Below are positions 24,107 through 33,364 of a DNA stretch of 64,000 nucleotides, piece by piece (positions within the stretch are counted from its first letter, which is position 1; each line of letters opens with the position of its first letter). Origin of the DNA: Marinibium conchae (GTDB taxonomy: Bacteria; Pseudomonadota; Gammaproteobacteria; Enterobacterales; Alteromonadaceae). The position numbers were made by a program, and so were the translations under genes. The stretch is taken from contig NZ_JADNRN010000001.1 in the NCBI RefSeq assembly GCF_015595035.1, forward strand, positions 62,001 through 126,000, in the 5' to 3' direction. Under the pieces are notes generated by a model. The model saw only the letters and a list, made by a program, of their open reading frames with translations. It did not search any database and was not told the origin of the DNA.

Positions 24107-24391
24107 CTACTTCTCTTGCGGCAGTATTCTGTAGAAGGTTTCGCCTTCTTTTATTAGCCCAAGCTCATTTCTAGCACGCTCTTCGATCGATTCAAGTCCA
24201 AGTTGCAAATCACTTATATCGGCTTTAAGTAAGGAGTTTCGCTGCTCTAAATTCGCATTTTGACGTTTAAGTTCCTGTACTTGAGCGTCCATTTTACGAT
24301 AGTCGGCAATGCTATTTTTACCAAACCAAAGTCGAGCTTGCAGGGCTGTGAGCAATACAAGCATTATGATGACGAACCAGCGCTTATGCAT
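24107..24391 (-). CDS. ftsB: Cell division protein FtsB
   Basis: A 94-residue bitopic divisome protein (E. coli 103) that forms the FtsQLB complex. A single N-terminal membrane helix (WFVIIMLVLLTALQARLWFG) is followed by a heptad coiled coil (about 28-68) and a short conserved ESIEERARNELGLIKEGETFYRI end. The gene begins the run ftsB-ispD-ispF-truD, with ispD starting 1 bp after its stop. Confidence 0.95.
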   Translation of the reverse strand: MHKRWFVIIMLVLLTALQARLWFGKNSIADYRKMDAQVQELKRQNANLEQRNSLLKADISDLQLGLESIEERARNELGLIKEGETFYRILPQEK

Positions 24392-24412
24392 AATTATCGT
24401 TATCCGTTGTTT

Positions 24413-26173
24413 TTAGTCTTTACCAAATAGTTTTCCGCCCAGCTTATTTAACAACTCGTCTTTTTTGTCTTCGAGGGCGTTAGTCATTTGTGATTTCAAT
24501 AATTCGTTTAAACTATCAGTGTCGCCCTGAGCGGCAGAAAGCAGGGCGTCAACAGATTCCAGTTGTGCATTTGAATCACCAAGCTGTGTTGCAATTTTGT
24601 CGTTCAGTTTCGATTTCAACTCAGCAAGCTTACCAGAGTTAGCCCCGCTTAAGCCTTGTGTGAGTGACGCGAGCATCTTTTTATCCAAATCAGATGATAC
24701 GCTTACTTTCGGGCTATTTAAGCTGCCAGCGAAGTCTGTCATCAAATTGAGTTCGCTAAGTCCTGAAATGATTTCGGCCATGGTGGAAGTAAGATCATTC
24801 TGACCATTTGCTTTAAGTGACAATGCGCTAAGGTCAAAGAGAGACGAGCCTGATAACTTGCCATCTTGGATATTCAGGCCACCTTTACTAGCAAGTAAAC
24901 CAGATTCCAGCAATGCATTTAGCTTTTGCTTAGATTCTTCGGGAACAAGCTCAACAGCCTCCAAGACTAGACCTTGTATGTCCCAATTTTGTACGGCGTT
25001 AACCTTGCCCTGGGCAATACTAAAGTTACCGCTGAAATCAATATTTTCCCAGTTATTCGCTTTACTAGAGTTGACGACAAATTCGGTTGCTTTACCTATA
25101 AGGTCGTGTTGATTGGTGATGTTTTCCCATACCGATTCGATACTTTCATCTTGCCATTTTACATTAACAGCAGCCTTTTTGATCCAAACCTTAGGCAGAC
25201 CATCGTCTGCTTGTTGTTCTACAGGTTCATCAGGCGAAGCTTCTGCGTTTGCAAGCATATCGATAGCAGCAAGAATACCTTGAGTGTATATTTTTGCTTT
25301 ATCACCAAACAAGTGCTGGGTGACCTGACCAATAGCACCTTCATCGCCAGCCACTAGGCCCTGTAATAACGCGTAATCTTCTTGAGGGGCTGCCTTCAGC
25401 GCGGCAATAGAGTCTGCGCTTGCTGCTTTGGCTTCTTTGGCTAAGGTCATAAAAGCGCTAATTTTATCTCGGTCTGCTTTCATTGCTTCTTTGATACTGT
25501 CAAACTCTTTCTTGGCCCCAGCCAATTTGGCCGGATTTTTATAATCCGTTTCTTTTAGGGCTTTTAGTCTGTCTTTATAGGCTTGTAATTGCTCTTTGGT
25601 GGGCAAGCTATCATATTGCTCTTTCAATGGTTTCTGATATTTGTCAACGACCTCTTTTGCCTGTGCAACAGCCGCAGTAGTTTGCAGAGGAGAGCTGGCT
25701 AAAACCTCATCAACACTGGGTAAATCTTCTAAGGTAGGAAAGGCAAAAGGCGATGCCTGTTGGTCAGGCTGCACATATACTTCACCAGGATTTTCTCTTG
25801 TTGTGTTGAACGCAAGATCTTGAACAATTAATTCCTCAACAATGAGCTTGCTGTTTAGTAGTGGCAAAAGGTCGACGTCAGCTTTGACTTGTGTAATTTC
25901 TACTTTATTTCGAGAAGGTTGCGCATTATCAGTCGCTTGAATTCTATTGAGGGTTAATCCAAAAGGAAAAAGACTATGGTCGACCGTGTCTATATTGACC
26001 TCAGCACCTGACGCATTGCCCAATGCACTCTGCGCTAAACTTTTAAGTAAAACATTAGCGAATAAAAAATAAAGGACGAATAGCAGTGCTACGATGCCCA
26101 AGGGTAAAGCTAACCATGTTTTCACTTTTCCCTGTTGATTTGAATACGGGACAGCTTGAGAGCTTTTGATCAT
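24413..26173 (-). CDS. TIGR03545-like envelope protein of unknown function
   Basis: A 586-residue protein resembling, from recall, the conserved TIGR03545 family; no function is known to me. It has one N-terminal membrane helix (about 20-42, WLALPLGIVALLFVLYFLFANVLL) and a large periplasmic part. The segment after the helix (NIDTVDHSLFPFGLTLNRIQA, then VEELIVQDLAFNT) has the pattern of AsmA-like lipid-bridge proteins. The middle (about 165-265) is charged and helical, probably coiled coil, and the C-terminal half has repeated amphipathic SGL/LSALSL strands. It is 21 bp upstream of ftsB on the same strand, so could be expressed with the cell-division/isoprenoid operon. Confidence 0.75.
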   Translation of the reverse strand: MIKSSQAVPYSNQQGKVKTWLALPLGIVALLFVLYFLFANVLLKSLAQSALGNASGAEVNIDTVDHSLFPFGLTLNRIQATDNAQPSRNKVEITQVKADVDLLPLLNSKLIVEELIVQDLAFNTTRENPGEVYVQPDQQASPFAFPTLEDLPSVDEVLASSPLQTTAAVAQAKEVVDKYQKPLKEQYDSLPTKEQLQAYKDRLKALKETDYKNPAKLAGAKKEFDSIKEAMKADRDKISAFMTLAKEAKAASADSIAALKAAPQEDYALLQGLVAGDEGAIGQVTQHLFGDKAKIYTQGILAAIDMLANAEASPDEPVEQQADDGLPKVWIKKAAVNVKWQDESIESVWENITNQHDLIGKATEFVVNSSKANNWENIDFSGNFSIAQGKVNAVQNWDIQGLVLEAVELVPEESKQKLNALLESGLLASKGGLNIQDGKLSGSSLFDLSALSLKANGQNDLTSTMAEIISGLSELNLMTDFAGSLNSPKVSVSSDLDKKMLASLTQGLSGANSGKLAELKSKLNDKIATQLGDSNAQLESVDALLSAAQGDTDSLNELLKSQMTNALEDKKDELLNKLGGKLFGKD

Positions 26174-26505
26174 GAAATATTCCTTATAACGTGATTATGA
26201 GGCATTGTTAAGTACCCTTATAGTAGCCGATTTATATTCGAACAGCCAATTTTTAAAGGCTTACTGAGATGGCGTTCAGGTCCTTTATTTTATTGCTGAT
26301 AATCAACAAAAGCACCTTCTTCCTATCTGTTTGTTTTTGGAAAGAATTGTTTACCAGTAAAAATTTTTAAGTTTATGAATTTAATGGTCTTTTTGCTGTT
26401 TACGTCAGACTTGTGAAAAAAGTGTTTACAAAGCTAGTTTTTCACATCAATTAGGATTATCGTACGCACAAATCAAACCCGCTCATTAACCTGTGGAGCC
26501 ATGCA
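26174..26505. other. Divergent intergenic region before putA
   Basis: This 332-bp AT-rich stretch lies between the divergent TIGR03545-like gene and putA and must hold promoters for both. No open frame, strong hairpin or tandem repeat was seen. GGAG at 26494-26497 serves putA. Confidence 0.6.
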
Positions 26506-29500
26506 ATGCTAATAAACGAAAATACCCAGACATCTTGTCCGATTCGTCAGAAAATTCGTGAGTTTTATCGCATAAGTGAGTCTGAGGCCATTGACCATAT
26601 ACTGCCTGAGGCCGAGGTAAATATGGCTGCGCGCAGCAGAGCATGGGAAAGAGCTAGAACAATGGTACTGCAAATTCGTCGCGAGCAAGAAGGGCATGGC
26701 GGCGTTGATGCACTATTAAATGAATATTCTCTGTCTACCTCAGAGGGAGTAGTATTGATGTGTTTGGCCGAGGCACTTCTACGAGTGCCCGATAAGCATA
26801 CTCAAGAGGAATTGATTCGTGACAAGTTGTCGAAAGGAGAATGGACACCTCACTTGGGCAATAGTGACTCATTATTCGTTAATGCTTCGGCGTGGGGCTT
26901 GCTATTCACCGGAAACATGGTGAATTATGCTGACAAGCGCAAAGCAGAACAATTTGGCCTGCTCAAGAAAACGATGGGTAGACTGGGCGAGCCAGTGATT
27001 CGCAGAGCAATGAAAATTGCAATGAAGGTGATGGGCCGTCAATTCGTTATGGGTGAAAGCATTGAAGATGCCGTGGAGCGTGCTGCAGAAAAAGAAACCC
27101 AAGGTTATGTGTATAGCTATGATATGTTGGGCGAAGGCGCTCGCACGGCGAAGGATGCAGAGCGTTATTACCAAGCTTATGTTGATGCAATCACAGTAAT
27201 TGGCAAAGCTGCAAATGGCAAAGGGCCTCGCAAAAGCCCGGGTATTTCAGTCAAACTATCGGCCATTCATCCACGCTACGATTTTGTCAATTACGACAAT
27301 GTGATGCGAGACATCCCTGCCAAGTTGAAAACTTTATGCTTAATGGCGAAAGAATACGATATTGGGCTAACAGTTGATGCTGAGGAGTCCGAGCGCTTGG
27401 ATATCTCTCTCGATATTATCGAAAAAGTCTATAGTGATGACGACTTGAGTGGCTGGGATGGATTTGGTTTAGCCGTTCAAGCTTATCAAAAACGCGCAAT
27501 TTTTGTGATTGAATGGTTGCGTGAGTTGAGTCTCAGAGTAGGGCGAAAGATGATGGTTCGCTTGGTGAAAGGAGCTTACTGGGATACTGAAATCAAACAT
27601 ACTCAACAGGGTGGTTTTGAGGACTTTCCAGTATTTACTCGCAAAACATCAACCGATGTTTCCTATCACGCTTGCGCTAATCGAATGTTAGCGTATCGCG
27701 ACACCATTTATCCTCAGTTCGCAACGCATAACGCCTATACGGCTTCAGTGATTATTGAGTTAGCCGGAGACGATAAAGAGGGTTTTGAATTTCAGTGCTT
27801 GCATGGCATGGGTGACACCCTTTACGACCAAGTGGTGACTAAAGACAATATTCAATGCCGCGTATATGCGCCTGTTGGCGTACATGAAGATTTGCTTGCT
27901 TATTTAGTGCGCAGACTCCTAGAGAATGGCGCGAATTCTTCTTTTGTTAACGCCATAGTAGACGATAGCCAGCCAGTAGAGTCATTACTTGAGGACCCTG
28001 TTGAACGCACGCAGCGCTTACAGGTTCGTGAGAACCGTCAAATTACTATGCCAATTGATTTGTATCAGCCAGAGCGAAACAATTCTAAAGGCTTTGATAT
28101 TTACGATGTTGCTCAAACTCACGAGTTATCGAAACGCCTGAGTAAGTGGTTTTCTGAGCACATCAAATCATTAAAGCTAGATGACGTGAAAGAGAGCTCA
28201 TCAACTGTCTTGGTTCGTAATCCGGCTAAACTTGATGAGGTGGTTGGATTTCACCATCTCAACAGCCAAGACGAGATGCGTGACATGCTAGCATGCAGCG
28301 CCAAGGCAGCTACTTCGTGGGCTCAAGTTCCGGTACAAGAGAGAGCTGGTTTGTTGATGCGCACAGCAGATATTCTCGAACGTCACATGGACGAACTCAT
28401 TGGCTTATGCATAAAAGAAGCAGGAAAAATCACGGCAGATAGTATAGACGAAGTACGTGAGGCCGTAGATTTCTGTCGCTACTATGCGGTAGAGGCGCAA
28501 AAGCTTGATCCTCAAAATCGACTCGTTCCCAGAGGTGTGATTTTATGCATTAGCCCGTGGAACTTCCCTCTTGCAATTTTCCTTGGGCAAGTAGCTGCGG
28601 CACTAGTAACGGGTAACACAGTTATTGCCAAGCCCGCAGAACAAACAAGTTTGATTGCCAAACGCGCACTGCAATTGATGCAGTCTGTCGGCTTGCCAAA
28701 AGATGCTGTAAACCTGGTGGTGGCCCGTGGGCCAGATGTTGGTGAAGCATTATTGCCAGACGAGAGAATACAAGGCGTGATGTTCACAGGGTCTACTCAA
28801 ACAGGCACCTTGATCTCTCAAATTTTGGCTGAACGAGGCACAGAACAAGTGCCATTAATTGCAGAGACAGGTGGCCAAAATTGCATGATAGTCGACTCCA
28901 CTGCCTTGCCAGAGCAAGTAGTAGACGATGTTATAGCGTCAGGTTTTCAAAGTGCAGGGCAGCGCTGCAGCGCCTTACGCGTGCTGTTTGTGCAAGAGGA
29001 TATTGCTGATGATGTGAGTGAAATGGTCATTGGTGCCATGAAGGAGTTAAGCCTAGGCGATCCGTCTTATCTCTGCGCCGATATCGGCCCTGTGATTGAT
29101 GATAAGGCCTTGCGATCCTTGAACAGCCACGTTGAAGAAATGAAAACAAAAGCCAAGCTATTATACAAATGTGAACTGCCCGACGCGAAGGGCAATTTCT
29201 TCGCTCCGCATTTCTTTGAAATTGAGAATATCAACGTGCTCACCAGAGAGGTTTTTGGGCCCTGCGTGCACCTAATTAGGTTCAAAGGCAAAGATATTGA
29301 CCAAGTGATAGAACAAATAAATAGCACAGGTTTCGGCCTAACTATGGGTATTCATTCACGTATAGAAGAACGCGCGAATGAACTTGCTCGTTTATCTCGT
29401 GCAGGCAACATATACATTAATCGCAATATGATCGGCGCTATTGTTGGTGTGCAACCTTTTGGTGGCAGAGGTTTGTCGGGTACAGGGCCAAAAGCCGGTG

Positions 29501-30312
29501 GACCGAATTACCTGCCTCGCTTAATGAAAGAGAAAGCAACGCCCACCGAGGCTTCCCAAGTAGATAAATTTGAAGATGACAAAGCTATATTGAGTGATGA
29601 ACAGTCTCAATCAGAAGCTCATCAACTCATGATCGCGGCAAGCAAGGTTGAGAAAAAATGGCGTTTAACGGCCTTGAACGACAGAGTGAGTTTTGTGCGT
29701 CAGCTTCTCGCAAAGATTGCTACGGTTGAGATTGTAGAAGAGTTGGCCGATGATTTGAATAAAACCTTAGCGTCTGCTCGCACTCAATTAATTGCCATCG
29801 AGCGCCGCCTAAAGCAGCCCACTCAATTGCCTGGGCCAACAGGTGAGTCGAATACCTTGCATCTAGAGCCTCGCGGTATACTCGTTTGCTTCGCTGATAA
29901 AGATGTTACCTTCGAGTACTGGACTTTGTCTATTGTGACTGCATTGGCAACTGGCAACACGGTGATTTCGGTGGTATCAGACTTGTTCTATGAAGAGGCT
30001 TGCGCCTATCGGGACAAACTCGAAAGTACCGGTGCGGCCAAGCACGCCTTTCAAGTAGCCAAACTTAGGCATCTCGAGGCTTTGCTGGTGCATGAGGATT
30101 TGGCGGGTGTTGTCGTTGATAGTAACACTGACCGAAGCGCTTATATTTCTGCTAAACTAGCGGAGCGTGAGGGAGCCATATTGCCTGTTATCACAGCAGA
30201 ATATAACGACAGTATGATACAGCGCTTGGTAACCGAAAAAACCATCAGTATCGATACCACGGCGTCGGGCGGAAATACTTCATTAATGACCATGATTGAA
30301 GATGACGAGTAG
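26506..30312 (+). CDS. putA: Bifunctional proline dehydrogenase/P5C dehydrogenase PutA
   Basis: A 1268-residue flavoprotein that oxidises proline to glutamate in two steps with substrate channelling. The proline dehydrogenase barrel covers about residues 190-480 (SVKLSAIHPRYDF, DAEESERLD, RLVKGAYWDTEIKHTQQGG, FATHNAYTA, CLHGMGDTLY, YAPVGVHEDLLAYLVRRLLENGANSSF). The aldehyde dehydrogenase domain covers about 560-1010, with ISPWNFPLAIFLG, catalytic Glu in IAETGGQNCMI and catalytic Cys821 in SAGQRCSALR. The last 200 residues form the C-terminal ALDH-like flap of long PutA proteins. The N-terminus has no ribbon-helix-helix domain, so unlike E. coli PutA it should not bind DNA as a repressor. The nearest gene downstream converges. 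Confidence 0.97.
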   Translation: MLINENTQTSCPIRQKIREFYRISESEAIDHILPEAEVNMAARSRAWERARTMVLQIRREQEGHGGVDALLNEYSLSTSEGVVLMCLAEALLRVPDKHTQEELIRDKLSKGEWTPHLGNSDSLFVNASAWGLLFTGNMVNYADKRKAEQFGLLKKTMGRLGEPVIRRAMKIAMKVMGRQFVMGESIEDAVERAAEKETQGYVYSYDMLGEGARTAKDAERYYQAYVDAITVIGKAANGKGPRKSPGISVKLSAIHPRYDFVNYDNVMRDIPAKLKTLCLMAKEYDIGLTVDAEESERLDISLDIIEKVYSDDDLSGWDGFGLAVQAYQKRAIFVIEWLRELSLRVGRKMMVRLVKGAYWDTEIKHTQQGGFEDFPVFTRKTSTDVSYHACANRMLAYRDTIYPQFATHNAYTASVIIELAGDDKEGFEFQCLHGMGDTLYDQVVTKDNIQCRVYAPVGVHEDLLAYLVRRLLENGANSSFVNAIVDDSQPVESLLEDPVERTQRLQVRENRQITMPIDLYQPERNNSKGFDIYDVAQTHELSKRLSKWFSEHIKSLKLDDVKESSSTVLVRNPAKLDEVVGFHHLNSQDEMRDMLACSAKAATSWAQVPVQERAGLLMRTADILERHMDELIGLCIKEAGKITADSIDEVREAVDFCRYYAVEAQKLDPQNRLVPRGVILCISPWNFPLAIFLGQVAAALVTGNTVIAKPAEQTSLIAKRALQLMQSVGLPKDAVNLVVARGPDVGEALLPDERIQGVMFTGSTQTGTLISQILAERGTEQVPLIAETGGQNCMIVDSTALPEQVVDDVIASGFQSAGQRCSALRVLFVQEDIADDVSEMVIGAMKELSLGDPSYLCADIGPVIDDKALRSLNSHVEEMKTKAKLLYKCELPDAKGNFFAPHFFEIENINVLTREVFGPCVHLIRFKGKDIDQVIEQINSTGFGLTMGIHSRIEERANELARLSRAGNIYINRNMIGAIVGVQPFGGRGLSGTGPKAGGPNYLPRLMKEKATPTEASQVDKFEDDKAILSDEQSQSEAHQLMIAASKVEKKWRLTALNDRVSFVRQLLAKIATVEIVEELADDLNKTLASARTQLIAIERRLKQPTQLPGPTGESNTLHLEPRGILVCFADKDVTFEYWTLSIVTALATGNTVISVVSDLFYEEACAYRDKLESTGAAKHAFQVAKLRHLEALLVHEDLAGVVVDSNTDRSAYISAKLAEREGAILPVITAEYNDSMIQRLVTEKTISIDTTASGGNTSLMTMIEDDE

Positions 30313-30328
30313 TCACGTCGTTGTTAGC

Positions 30329-30943
30329 CTACTGAAGGCCTTTGTGTGCGGGCATAGATAAGTTAGTTAGAATAGCTATCGCCCGCACTACAAAAGCAAC
30401 AACACAGCCTATTGCAACTGCATAAAAACCAGTAATGCTTAGCATTGCATCGCATACGCAAAATGCAATTGCGCCGCATAATGAGGCGGTGATATAAATC
30501 TCTTTTTGAAACACTACTGGCACATCATTCAGTATGACGTCACGGACGATACCGCCTAAACAAGCACTGAATACCCCCATAATTACCGCGACGGGTAGGT
30601 CAGCGCCAAGCGACAGCGCTTTTTGAGCGCCTAAAACACTGAACAAGGCCATTCCAATTGCGTCTGCCCAAAGCAGTGCTTTTGATTTCCGAGATATCTG
30701 CTGTGTTGCGAAGTAGGTGACGATGGCAGACACACTGCAAATTATGATGTAGTACCAGTCGACTAACCAAAATACAGGTACGTCGAGGATCACATCTCTC
30801 AATGTACCGCCGCCAATACCCGTGACATTAGCGATAAAAATAAAGCCCACCCAATCCATCTTCTTTTTTGCGGCAAGCAAGGCACCTGAAACCGCAAATG
30901 CAGCGGTTCCAGCAAGGTTAATAACAAATAATAAAGTGAGCAT
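30329..30943 (-). CDS. UPF0126/TRIC-family membrane protein (YicG-like)
   Basis: A 204-residue inner-membrane protein with about seven hydrophobic helices arranged as two repeats. Each repeat carries the family motif: GIGGGTLRDVILDVPVFW and ACLGGIVRDVILNDVPVVF. Prokaryotic members are trimeric ion channels of the TRIC type; the physiological substrate in gammaproteobacteria (E. coli YicG, 205 residues) is not settled. ATG 30943 is chosen over 31021 because the first helix and the family alignment begin there and AAAGG lies six bases upstream. It follows ygiM by about 20 bp on the same strand. Confidence 0.88.
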   Translation of the reverse strand: MLTLLFVINLAGTAAFAVSGALLAAKKKMDWVGFIFIANVTGIGGGTLRDVILDVPVFWLVDWYYIIICSVSAIVTYFATQQISRKSKALLWADAIGMALFSVLGAQKALSLGADLPVAVIMGVFSACLGGIVRDVILNDVPVVFQKEIYITASLCGAIAFCVCDAMLSITGFYAVAIGCVVAFVVRAIAILTNLSMPAHKGLQ

Positions 30944-30962
30944 GTGTGCCTTTGCAGCGTGA

Positions 30963-31604
30963 TTAAAGTAGAGGGTTTGCTTTGTTTCGTTTGCGTGCAA
31001 AGAAGCCGAGTAGGAAGCCAAAGAGAACGCTCATCAACGCTAATATGCTACCACGAGTAAACCACTGCATTTGTTCTTTCGAACTGCGCTTTTCAAAGCT
31101 ACGCTGCAGCTCTGCTTTCTGTTCTAGGGTTTTTGTTAGTTGTCGATTGAGTCTCTGTTTCTGTTCTTGTGAAACAGCTAGTTTATTTTCTGCCTCTCGC
31201 ATTTTGGCTACGGCCTCATCAACTTCTCGCTGTTGTTCTTTTACACGTTCTTTTGCCATATCGATCTCAGCTCTAATCGATGGGATTCGGCTCACAAATT
31301 TTGATTCTACCCAGCCAATACGATCTCTTTCATCTTGAATTTGAGCATATCCGGCCTCTTTATCAACTTGCAATAAGTTTACCGTGGTGCCGGCAGTAAT
31401 TGATCCTAACATGCGGAAGTCGCGCCCTGGGCCAGCATGTAAAAAAATGAATAGCTCGTCGGATATATAACGAACTTGCTTATTCTCTGAGGGCGCTTTA
31501 CTGGAGGACGTTTGAGCATAAGCGTAGGGGCTTGATGCCAGCAAGTTTGCGGCTACTAATATACTGAATATTACGATGTGAGTGAGTCTTTGGCGAGTGA
31601 ACAT
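30963..31604 (-). CDS. ygiM: TIGR04211 SH3-domain envelope protein YgiM
   Basis: A 213-residue envelope protein. A signal peptide (about 1-30) is followed by an SH3b domain (about 43-105; RYISDELFIFLHAGPGRDFRMLGSITAGTTVNLLQ), a long heptad coiled coil (about 110-175) and a C-terminal membrane helix (about 183-203) ending in RKRNKANP. This layout matches E. coli YgiM, including MQWF just before the helix. Function is unknown; the anchored coiled coil suggests a scaffold in the periplasm. It is divergent from ygiF, its usual neighbour. Confidence 0.9.
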   Translation of the reverse strand: MFTRQRLTHIVIFSILVAANLLASSPYAYAQTSSSKAPSENKQVRYISDELFIFLHAGPGRDFRMLGSITAGTTVNLLQVDKEAGYAQIQDERDRIGWVESKFVSRIPSIRAEIDMAKERVKEQQREVDEAVAKMREAENKLAVSQEQKQRLNRQLTKTLEQKAELQRSFEKRSSKEQMQWFTRGSILALMSVLFGFLLGFFARKRNKANPLL

Positions 31605-31827
31605 GGCGCTGCTGATACTCCGTTTTGCGTATAAGAAAAAGGCGATTGCATAATACTTAACTGCCTATAAAGGTATAACACAAGTTTTTATGAAATAAAG
31701 GCTAAATTTTGCTGACTGCTGAGATTTAGCATTGCACCCTATTGTTAAGCTCGTTATTGTATTTCACATATTGACATGCCAACACGGCAATTAAAGCTCA
31801 ACAATGTGAGCATATCGAAGAGTAAAC

Positions 31828-33321
31828 ATGGAAATTGAATTAAAACTAGTTGCGGATCAAGACGCATTGCAAACTTTCGAGCAACAAATACTGCCGAAAC
31901 TGGAAGCTCGAGTCACTCGAAGTGCTTCGGACTTATTTAATGATTACTACGATACTCCAGACCAGTTTCTAGGGCAGCGAAAGATGGGTTGCAGAGTAAG
32001 AACGGTTGACGGTCATATCGAGCAAACTATAAAAACCCAAGGGAAAGTGGAAGGGGGCTTGCATCAGCGTCCAGAATTCAATGTTGATTTGGACGAGGCT
32101 AAACCTGACCTAGAGCGTTTTGAACGCAATATTTGGGCAGACGATATTGATGTTGAAGAAGTGAATCGCCAACTCACTGTGCAGTTTTCGACGCACTTTC
32201 ATCGCGTTACTTTTGATATACAAGACGACGAAAATCACCTAGAGCTAGTTTTTGACACCGGCCAAGTGAAACACAAACAACATAGTGTTGATATTGGTGA
32301 GATTGAAATTGAACTCAAACGTGGCTCGCCGTCGAGCTTATTTGATTTGGCCGATGAAATTAGCAAGGTGACACCAGTAAGATTGAGTAACGTGACGAAA
32401 GCTGCGCGTGGCTATCAATTGATGAATGGAACTAGCCTGCAAACTATCGCTCTACCTAAATTCCTGGCATTAGCACAGGAAGACACCACGGAGGACGGCT
32501 TCTGCAAAGCGATTGAGTGCGGCTTATCGCACTGGCAACATCATGAGTATGTATATTTGCAAACAGGGCATCATGGTGCGCTTAGAGAAATAGCCCAGAG
32601 CGTTCAATTATTATTGCAAGCCGTGTCTTTGTATCTGCCGGTACTTCAATGTCAGGAACTACTCAATTTACATAAGCAATTGCTTTTACTGTCGGAGCAA
32701 TGGTCATGGCAAGAAGACTTGCAGTGCATTCGCAAGTTGAGATCGAAAAAAGGCCCTTTTTGCCAACGCATTCCAAAAAACCAGTCGCTGATGAGTTATT
32801 TGAAAGGTCGCCGAGAAGGTCTTCTTAGTGTTCAATCTCCAGAGCAGTTACTTGCATCTATGGAGAGCTCGCAAGTGCAATTGGGTGCCTCGAGACTCCT
32901 CATTGAAAGGCCTTGGCAAACACAAGCAACTGGTCACAACATTGCTGTGCTAAAGCACGCTCGAGGATGGTTGTCGCAAGGCTGGCAAACCGTTATGCAA
33001 AGCCTACCGCCAAAAAAAGGCATGGATTTTACGAAATACATTACGTTAGAAGTCTTACTCCGCCAAACCCTTATGAACGGTTTTATGTTGGCAGACTTAT
33101 TCACCGAAAGTAGGGGCAAATTTCGTGCACCTTGGTTGGACCTAATTGAGGGTATCGATGAAATCAAAGCCTTGTTGTTTCTGCGCGGCGCGCTTGAAGA
33201 AGTCGACATCGAAGATAGTAAAGAATTACAAGGCTGGATTGATGAAAAATTAAATGCGGTGATAAATGTCATGGAAAAGAGCCGCAAAGTTGCCATGAAC
33301 GCTGAGGTGTATTGGTCCTAA
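31828..33321 (+). CDS. ygiF: Inorganic triphosphatase YgiF (CYTH-CHAD)
   Basis: A 497-residue cytoplasmic enzyme. Residues 1-200 form a CYTH tunnel domain with the N-terminal metal/phosphate motif ExExK in MEIELKL and further basic and acidic strand residues (RVRTVDGHIEQTIKTQG, HHQRPEFNV-like segment, IGEIEIELKRG). Residues about 220-490 are a helical CHAD domain with conserved His/Arg positions in LRSKKGPFCQ and ARGWL, linked to polyphosphate or triphosphate binding. E. coli YgiF (433 residues) hydrolyses inorganic triphosphate. The CHAD half is somewhat longer here. No protein partner is evident apart from the divergent ygiM. Confidence 0.92.
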   Translation: MEIELKLVADQDALQTFEQQILPKLEARVTRSASDLFNDYYDTPDQFLGQRKMGCRVRTVDGHIEQTIKTQGKVEGGLHQRPEFNVDLDEAKPDLERFERNIWADDIDVEEVNRQLTVQFSTHFHRVTFDIQDDENHLELVFDTGQVKHKQHSVDIGEIEIELKRGSPSSLFDLADEISKVTPVRLSNVTKAARGYQLMNGTSLQTIALPKFLALAQEDTTEDGFCKAIECGLSHWQHHEYVYLQTGHHGALREIAQSVQLLLQAVSLYLPVLQCQELLNLHKQLLLLSEQWSWQEDLQCIRKLRSKKGPFCQRIPKNQSLMSYLKGRREGLLSVQSPEQLLASMESSQVQLGASRLLIERPWQTQATGHNIAVLKHARGWLSQGWQTVMQSLPPKKGMDFTKYITLEVLLRQTLMNGFMLADLFTESRGKFRAPWLDLIEGIDEIKALLFLRGALEEVDIEDSKELQGWIDEKLNAVINVMEKSRKVAMNAEVYWS

Positions 33322-33340
33322 GCAACGTGCTTAAAAAGTT

Positions 33341-33364
33341 TAGCTACTTGTCAAACAGTAGCTA
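33341..33364. terminator. Terminator-like hairpin between ygiF and the GAF kinase-like gene
   Basis: TAGCTACT (33341-33348) pairs with AGTAGCTA (33357-33364) around an 8-base loop. The right arm contains the stop codon of the minus-strand gene, and on that strand the stem is followed by a T-rich AACTTTTTAAG. It may serve both convergent genes. Confidence 0.5.
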
